Shown piece by piece: positions 60,124-64,000 of a stretch of 64,000 bases of DNA. The notes below the pieces were generated by a model that worked only from the letters and a program-made list of their open reading frames with translations, did not search any database and was not told the origin of the DNA. Every line of letters starts with the position of its first letter. The stretch's first letter is position 1. Source of the DNA: Autumnicola patrickiae (GTDB lineage: Bacteria > Bacteroidota > Bacteroidia > Flavobacteriales > Flavobacteriaceae); NCBI RefSeq assembly GCF_031846525.1, contig NZ_JAVRHM010000010.1, positions 97,272 through 161,271 of the forward strand, written 5' to 3'. Position numbers and translations under genes: made by a program.

Positions 60124-60350
60124 CAATTACGGTGTCAATAGACACTAAAATATAGCTAATCTTATGAAAATCAATGATTTTCATTTTTCTTGAAATCATA
60201 AGATTGGCTTTAATATCAATTCAAAGGTTACCTATTCGGTTACCTAAATTGTTACCAGAATTTTCACTACATTGGTAATTCAATAGACTTGACTTTCGCA
60301 GCGATTTGACTTTCGTAAACAAATCGATTATTAACTTAAAGCGAGAGTTT
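60124..60350. other. Repeat-rich att region with candidate integrase arm sites
   Basis: The gap between tRNA-Pro and the integrase holds GTGTCAATAGACAC (60130-60144), a large inverted repeat CTAATCTTATG / CATAAGATTGG with a nested hairpin (about 60154-60207), GGTTACC direct repeats at 60226-60232 and 60238-60244 with a partial third TGTTACC at 60250-60256, and two exact TTGACTTTCG copies at 60289-60298 and 60306-60315 spaced by 17 bases. Such arrays fit integrase arm and core sites or excisionase sites. The assignment is an inference. Confidence 0.55.
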
Positions 60351-61604
60351 ATGCAGACTTCCAAGACTTTTACCATTCATTTTTGGCTGAGTATGGCCAA
60401 AGCAAAAGATGATTTTGCACCTATTTATGCCCGTATTACGGTCGATGGAAAACGTGCCGAAATCAGTTTAAAACGATCTACATCGGTTACCTATTGGGAT
60501 ACCCGTTCCAAGAGGTCAACGCTAAGGACTTCCGATGGAAAGTCATTAAACGTTTACCTTGACCAGGTGTACTCTGATTTATTGGAATGCCACAAACAGC
60601 TTCTGGGCGAAACCAAATACGTTACCGCCCAGGCCATCAAAGCCCGATATCTTGGGGAAGATGAACAGCACAAAACGCTGCTTCAACTGGTTTTCTATCA
60701 CAATAAGAATATGGTTTCGGTACTCAAACCCGGCACCTTGAAAAATTACTTCACTACGGAACGCTATATCAAACGGTATCTGAAGCACAAACTAAAGACC
60801 AATGACGTTTTCCTGAAACAACTGTCCTATAAATTCATCATTGATTTTGAACAGTTCCTACGTAACGGAAAATCCATAAACCGTTCACAGCCCCTAAAGA
60901 ACAATGGGGTTATGAAACACTTGGAACGCTTGAAAAAGATGATGAACCTTGCCCTTCGGTTGGAATGGATCGAAAAAGACCCTTTTGTAAGGTTCTCGCT
61001 GAAGTTCACAAAACACCAACGGGCATTTCTGTCCCAGTCGGAACTTGAAGTTTTGGAATCTGGTCAGCTTTCAAAAGTGATGCACCAGAAAACGAGGGAT
61101 GTATTTGTTTTTGCCTGTTATACGGGACTGTCCTATATCGATGTAAAATTACTTTGCGATGACCATATTGTACGAGGCATCGATGGAGATTACTGGATAT
61201 TTACAAAAAGGGAAAAGAACGATGAAGCCGTAAAAATACCACTGTTGGATAAAGCCCTTGACATACTGAAAAAATATGACCAAGATCCTAAAAGCAAGCA
61301 AGAAAAGCTGCTTCCGGTATTTTCCAATCAGAAAATCAACAAATATTTGAAGGAAATAGCGATAATTCTAAAAATCAATAAAAAGCTTACGTTCCACGCG
61401 GCCAGACATACGTTTGCCACTACAGTTACGCTTTCAAATGGCGTACCCATTGAGACCGTTTCAAAATTGCTAGGTCATACCAAGCTTTCCACAACGCAAA
61501 TCTATGCCCGGGTTATCGAGCAAAAGGTATCATCGGATATGCGTTCGTTACGCACTAAATTAAACACCAAGGACACGGCCGAAACAAGGGTGCATTATCA
61601 ATAA
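60351..61604 (+). CDS. Tyrosine recombinase (integrase) of Bacteroidota ICE type
   Basis: This 417-residue integrase has an N-terminal arm-binding domain (SKTFTIHFWLSMAKAKDD), a SAM-like core-binding domain (about 100-220) and a catalytic domain. His349-x-x-Arg352 (HAARH), His376 (LLGHTKL) and Tyr385 (IYARV) are intact. The first Arg, normally in TGLR, is Ser261 (CYTGLSYID), the same kind of replacement reported for CTnDOT IntDOT. A basic Lys286 (FTKRE) is in the right place. The ATG at 60351 is chosen; an upstream TTG (60306) lies in the second TTGACTTTCG repeat. Confidence 0.92.
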   Translation: MQTSKTFTIHFWLSMAKAKDDFAPIYARITVDGKRAEISLKRSTSVTYWDTRSKRSTLRTSDGKSLNVYLDQVYSDLLECHKQLLGETKYVTAQAIKARYLGEDEQHKTLLQLVFYHNKNMVSVLKPGTLKNYFTTERYIKRYLKHKLKTNDVFLKQLSYKFIIDFEQFLRNGKSINRSQPLKNNGVMKHLERLKKMMNLALRLEWIEKDPFVRFSLKFTKHQRAFLSQSELEVLESGQLSKVMHQKTRDVFVFACYTGLSYIDVKLLCDDHIVRGIDGDYWIFTKREKNDEAVKIPLLDKALDILKKYDQDPKSKQEKLLPVFSNQKINKYLKEIAIILKINKKLTFHAARHTFATTVTLSNGVPIETVSKLLGHTKLSTTQIYARVIEQKVSSDMRSLRTKLNTKDTAETRVHYQ

Positions 61605-61955
61605 TTCGGTTTGGAAAACAGCTTTTAGGTTCTAATCCAGTCGGCACTCTTATTTTTTCTCGTCAAATCCTTTGCAGATTTTGGTTTTTTATTGAGCCAT
61701 AAATTTCTGCGTTAAGTCATTTTTTGTTTCGGTCAGCTGAGGCAACCAAAACCAAACCGTGGGCAAATGTAGCCACATCCCACCGCTTGGTCAAGGCCAG
61801 GCCCTTCGGGATGCCGAACATTTTTCTGCGAAAAATAACCGCTCATACCTTGCCCCTTCCTACCTGTGGCTGTTAATGCCCTGTTTTGGTATTGCTCGTT
61901 GCCTTACAAGCTACCAAAACGATTTAAAATAATGTTTAATTTAAAAATTTTAATT
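61605..61955. other. Non-coding gap after the integrase gene
   Basis: About 350 bases between the integrase and the next gene show no gene. The middle (about 61750-61825) is notably GC-rich (GGTCAAGGCCAGGCCC and CTTCGGGATGCC), unlike the flanks, and may be structured. The right end is AT-rich and should hold the promoter of the next gene. Confidence 0.5.
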
Positions 61956-62363
61956 ATGGCAACAACAGTAAAACAAAACGGAACTGCAAAAAAGGAAAAT
62001 GCATCCGTTAAAAAAGAAGTACAGAAAAAACTGACCGATGAAGCTATCGGAAAAACCGCTTCTACAGAAAAAGCGGTAGCATCCAAAAAAGCTACCATCA
62101 GTTTGGATGATCGAATCCAAAATTTTGAAAAACTGAGAGGATTGGCCACCCAACGGGAACGGTTATCCCAAACCTTGAACGAGTTGACGAAATTCAACTA
62201 CAACCAAGGGGATTCAGCTTCATTTTATATCCGGGATTCCCACAATTTGGAGTTTAAAACGACCAATACGAACCTTATCAAATTGGTCACAACACACTTA
62301 CAGTCCACTTTGGAGGAACGAAAATCCGAGATTGAGGAACAAATTGTAGAGTTTGAACTCTAA
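61956..62363 (+). CDS. Unrecognised ICE-associated protein
   Basis: The ATG at 61956 gives a 135-residue protein; an earlier in-frame start (61866) adds 30 residues without support. The N terminus of 45 residues is rich in Lys, Ala and Thr and looks disordered (TVKQNGTAKKENASVKKEVQ). The rest is helical with a beta segment (YNQGDSASFYIRDSHNLEFK, then THLQSTLEERKSEIEEQIVE). I do not know a family. The gene is followed at once by a good terminator, so it is expressed on its own. It is probably part of the element, near DUF932. Confidence 0.65.
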   Translation: MATTVKQNGTAKKENASVKKEVQKKLTDEAIGKTASTEKAVASKKATISLDDRIQNFEKLRGLATQRERLSQTLNELTKFNYNQGDSASFYIRDSHNLEFKTTNTNLIKLVTTHLQSTLEERKSEIEEQIVEFEL

Positions 62364-62389
62364 GGTAACTTTAAATCTTTTAAACAGGA

Positions 62390-62420
62390 AGCCTACTCGC
62401 AAGAGTAGGTTTTCTTTTTT
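62390..62420 (+). terminator. Intrinsic terminator after the ICE accessory gene
   Basis: CCTACTC pairs with GAGTAGG around GCAA and is followed by TTTTCTTTTTT. A strong unidirectional terminator, 26 bases past the stop. Confidence 0.9.
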
Positions 62421-62611
62421 CCTTAAAAAAGGGAGGTAAAGTATTCAATCAATATGTGCGCAAAGGTAAACTCGTAAAATACTCCCATCAAAAGACTACG
62501 GCATAACCGGGCTCGTTCCTCACTCCTTTTATTCCGTTTCCTTTTGAGCCGAGATTTTATCTTCCGTTTGGCTCTAGCTTAATATTAATTGTTTAACTAA
62601 AATCAAATGTT

Positions 62612-63448
62612 ATGTATTTATCAAATTTACAGCAGGATGAAATCTTCGTTCCATCAGAAATGAAGTCCTTGAAAAGTCTGACCCAGATGGAATCCCGAAG
62701 GGGGCTTGAAAATGTCATTGTATCAAATGGCAAGATTGTCAACGTGGTATCGAACAGCTATGGCCACGTACCGAACGAATTGTACTTCAAAAAAGCCGAG
62801 GAAATGTTGACCGGTGCCGGACTGAATTATCAGAAGCGCACGATCAATAGGGATGACCGGTCTTTCATAACCGACTTTATCATCGATGACAACAGCCAAT
62901 TCTCGGTCAAGAATGAAAAAGACCTGATACTGCCAATGCTACGGTTCAAAAACTCCTATGATGGTAGCGAAAAAACGTCTGGGCATTTTGGATTTTACCG
63001 TCAGGTATGCTCCAATGGACTGCACGTTTCACAATCAGAAATTGAGTTTTCAATCAAGCACAGTAAGAACAATACCGACCTGATAATGCCACGGTTGAGC
63101 AATCTGTTCGATAAGTTCTTGGACAATGAGTTTTACACCATTACCAAGAAATTCGACAGGATGAGGGAATTTAAGATCATCGACACCAAAGAATTTGTGG
63201 AGGATATCTTGCACAGAACTAAATTGTTTCGGTATGAATGTAGTGACAAGAACAATGATCCTTCAAAGAAATCCCGGGAAGTCCTTGAAATTCTGGATAA
63301 TGAAGCCCTACTACTCAATGAACAACCCAATTTATGGATAGGCTATAATGCCTTTAACCAAATGCTTCACAATAAATTGAAGAAAAGCTTTTCACAACAG
63401 GAACGCTTGGACAAAAAACTGTTCAATGCTGTCTATGAAATGGCTTGA
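62612..63448 (+). CDS. DUF932 protein
   Basis: This 278-residue protein belongs to DUF932, common in phages, plasmids and conjugative elements. Characteristic parts are EMKSLKSLTQMESRRGLENV, NSYGHVPNELYFKKAEEM, and HFGFYRQVCSNGLHVSQSEI. The function is unknown, but it is often near replication or anti-defence genes. It fits the ICE cargo here. Upstream, 62421-62611 has inverted repeats (GGGAG... CTCCC and GAGCC...GGCTC) that may be regulatory. Confidence 0.8.
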   Translation: MYLSNLQQDEIFVPSEMKSLKSLTQMESRRGLENVIVSNGKIVNVVSNSYGHVPNELYFKKAEEMLTGAGLNYQKRTINRDDRSFITDFIIDDNSQFSVKNEKDLILPMLRFKNSYDGSEKTSGHFGFYRQVCSNGLHVSQSEIEFSIKHSKNNTDLIMPRLSNLFDKFLDNEFYTITKKFDRMREFKIIDTKEFVEDILHRTKLFRYECSDKNNDPSKKSREVLEILDNEALLLNEQPNLWIGYNAFNQMLHNKLKKSFSQQERLDKKLFNAVYEMA

Positions 63449-63530
63449 TGTCATTAAAGGTTCATCCGGTACCTTAAACTGGATTTTTTCTATTTTCAGC
63501 AAAAGAAATTAATTGAAAAGTTGGCTTTGC

Positions 63531-63920
63531 AATCCCACTCAGCCCATTTCCCTGCATTTCGCAGAAAAAGCTCCATTCCGGGAAAAGCGCTTCATTACAA
63601 AGATCTTAGACACAACTCCAAAGCTTCCGATTCCCATTGCACTAATCCTGCTGAAATACGCAGGAACGCTCCATTCCCATCTACACCTTTGAAGTTAAGT
63701 CCGCTTGAAATCCTACTTTAAGAGGATAATCCGTTTTTATAATCCGGTCAGCACATTGCCGCTCCATTTCGCGAAAAGCTGCATTCCGGGCAAAGAGCTT
63801 TCCTGCAAAGGTCTTGGACACAACTCTAAAGATTCCGATTTCCATTACGTTAACCCTGCCTGAAAAACGGCAGGAACACTTCATTCCCAATCTACATCTT
63901 TAAAGCTAAGTCCGCCTGAT
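63531..63920. repeat. Tandem imperfect direct repeat of about 210 bases (two copies), non-coding
   Basis: Copy 1 covers about 63531-63710 and copy 2 about 63741-63920. They share AATCC..TCAGC, CATTTCGC, CATTCCGGG, GACACAACTC, AAAG.TTCCGATT, GCAGGAAC, CATTCCCA, TCTACA and AAGTCCGC in the same order and spacing. Each copy holds a hairpin: CCTGC / GCAGG in copy 1 (63647-63665) and CCTGCC / GGCAGG in copy 2 (63855-63875). A third degenerate copy may start near 63951. No plausible gene covers it. A structural RNA or a recombination/transfer site is possible. Confidence 0.8.
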
Positions 63921-64000
63921 AGGAATTCCATTTTATCATTTAGTCCCGCTTCCTATGTTTTTGTACTTCACAAAAGGCATTTAGACCTACTCCCGAACCG

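Larger units (their letters stand above)
60124..64000. mobile_element. Left end of an integrative element at tRNA-Pro (partial)
   Basis: The DNA after the tRNA-Pro gene carries an integrase of the Bacteroidota conjugative transposon type, two accessory genes (an unnamed one and DUF932), and tandem repeats, and reaches the window edge. The other end, with the direct repeat of the tRNA 3' end, is not in this window, so extent and conjugation genes are unknown. The coding parts are visibly richer in G and C than the chromosomal part. The boundary is inferred from the tRNA and integrase positions. Confidence 0.8.

Noticed and set aside
63521..63890. Two small frames within the tandem repeat
   Set aside because: They lie in different strands and frames, and the two repeat copies do not share an open frame. 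Not coding.
63531..63920. CRISPR-like array
   Set aside because: The two units are about 180 bases each with internal divergence, not short identical repeats with spacers. No cas genes are near.

Overview
The window is a 64 kb piece of a low-GC Bacteroidota chromosome, most like a marine member of the Flavobacteriaceae (Gramella/Christiangramia-like). This rests on protein families (DUF4251, DUF4159, lipocalin-like and OmpA lipoproteins, BshA, THUMP-like methyltransferase, TamB and LptD of the Bacteroidota kind), on promoters of the TTTG / TAnnTTTG type, and on an integrase with the Bacteroidota conjugative-transposon signature. No rRNA, CRISPR array or complete insertion sequence was seen. 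The species is not determinable from this sequence alone.

Layout. 1-5.5 kb: a DUF4251 lipoprotein, a ribosome hibernation factor, an aconitase of the short (about 680-residue) type with one cluster cysteine replaced by serine, a small membrane protein and a metallo-beta-lactamase-fold protein without its metal ligands. 5.5-12 kb: a compact eight-gene operon on the minus strand. In transcription order it encodes an FAD oxidoreductase, methyltransferase, type III polyketide synthase, FabI-like reductase, FabZ-like dehydratase, ketosynthase, acyl carrier protein and phosphopantetheinyl transferase. It reads as a self-contained pathway that builds a special acyl chain on its own carrier, hands it to the type III synthase, then methylates and oxidises the aromatic or pyrone product. 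It is the best candidate here for an uncharacterised system.

12-31 kb: envelope lipoproteins, a DUF1328 micro-protein, a 2-oxoglutarate oxygenase, SUI1/YciH, nucleoside phosphorylase, polyphosphate kinase overlapping a cytosolic binding-protein-fold gene, uracil-DNA glycosylase, a Smr-less MutS2, a dicarboxylate symporter, chorismate synthase, an LpxH-like phosphoesterase, a lone receiver domain and a large FAD/Fe-S oxidoreductase. 31-47 kb: bacillithiol synthesis (BshA), a NagZ-like glycosidase fused to a serine hydrolase, a probable operon of amidase, MCE protein and two Fe-S electron-transfer proteins facing LptD, RidA, then methylglyoxal synthase beside phosphofructokinase. 47-57 kb: TamB divergent from a run of translation and RNA-modification genes (TsaD, RsmE, TrmH-like) plus DUF4159, an AI-2E family permease and a THUMP-like methyltransferase.

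57-59.5 kb: a glycosyltransferase-DUF2062 gene and two hotdog dehydratases, a fragment of an aryl-polyene/flexirubin-like locus. One dehydratase keeps only the catalytic His and the other only the Glu. 59.9-64 kb: tRNA-Ser(GCU) and tRNA-Pro(UGG), then the left end of an integrative element: repeat-rich att DNA, a tyrosine integrase, two accessory genes and an unusual non-coding tandem repeat of about 210 bp with a hairpin that covaries between copies. The element runs off the right edge.

A palindromic 16-mer recurs between genes across the window, and several strong intrinsic terminators are visible, one with the stop codon of the SUI1 gene in its loop. At least four genes seem to start with TTG and one with GTG.
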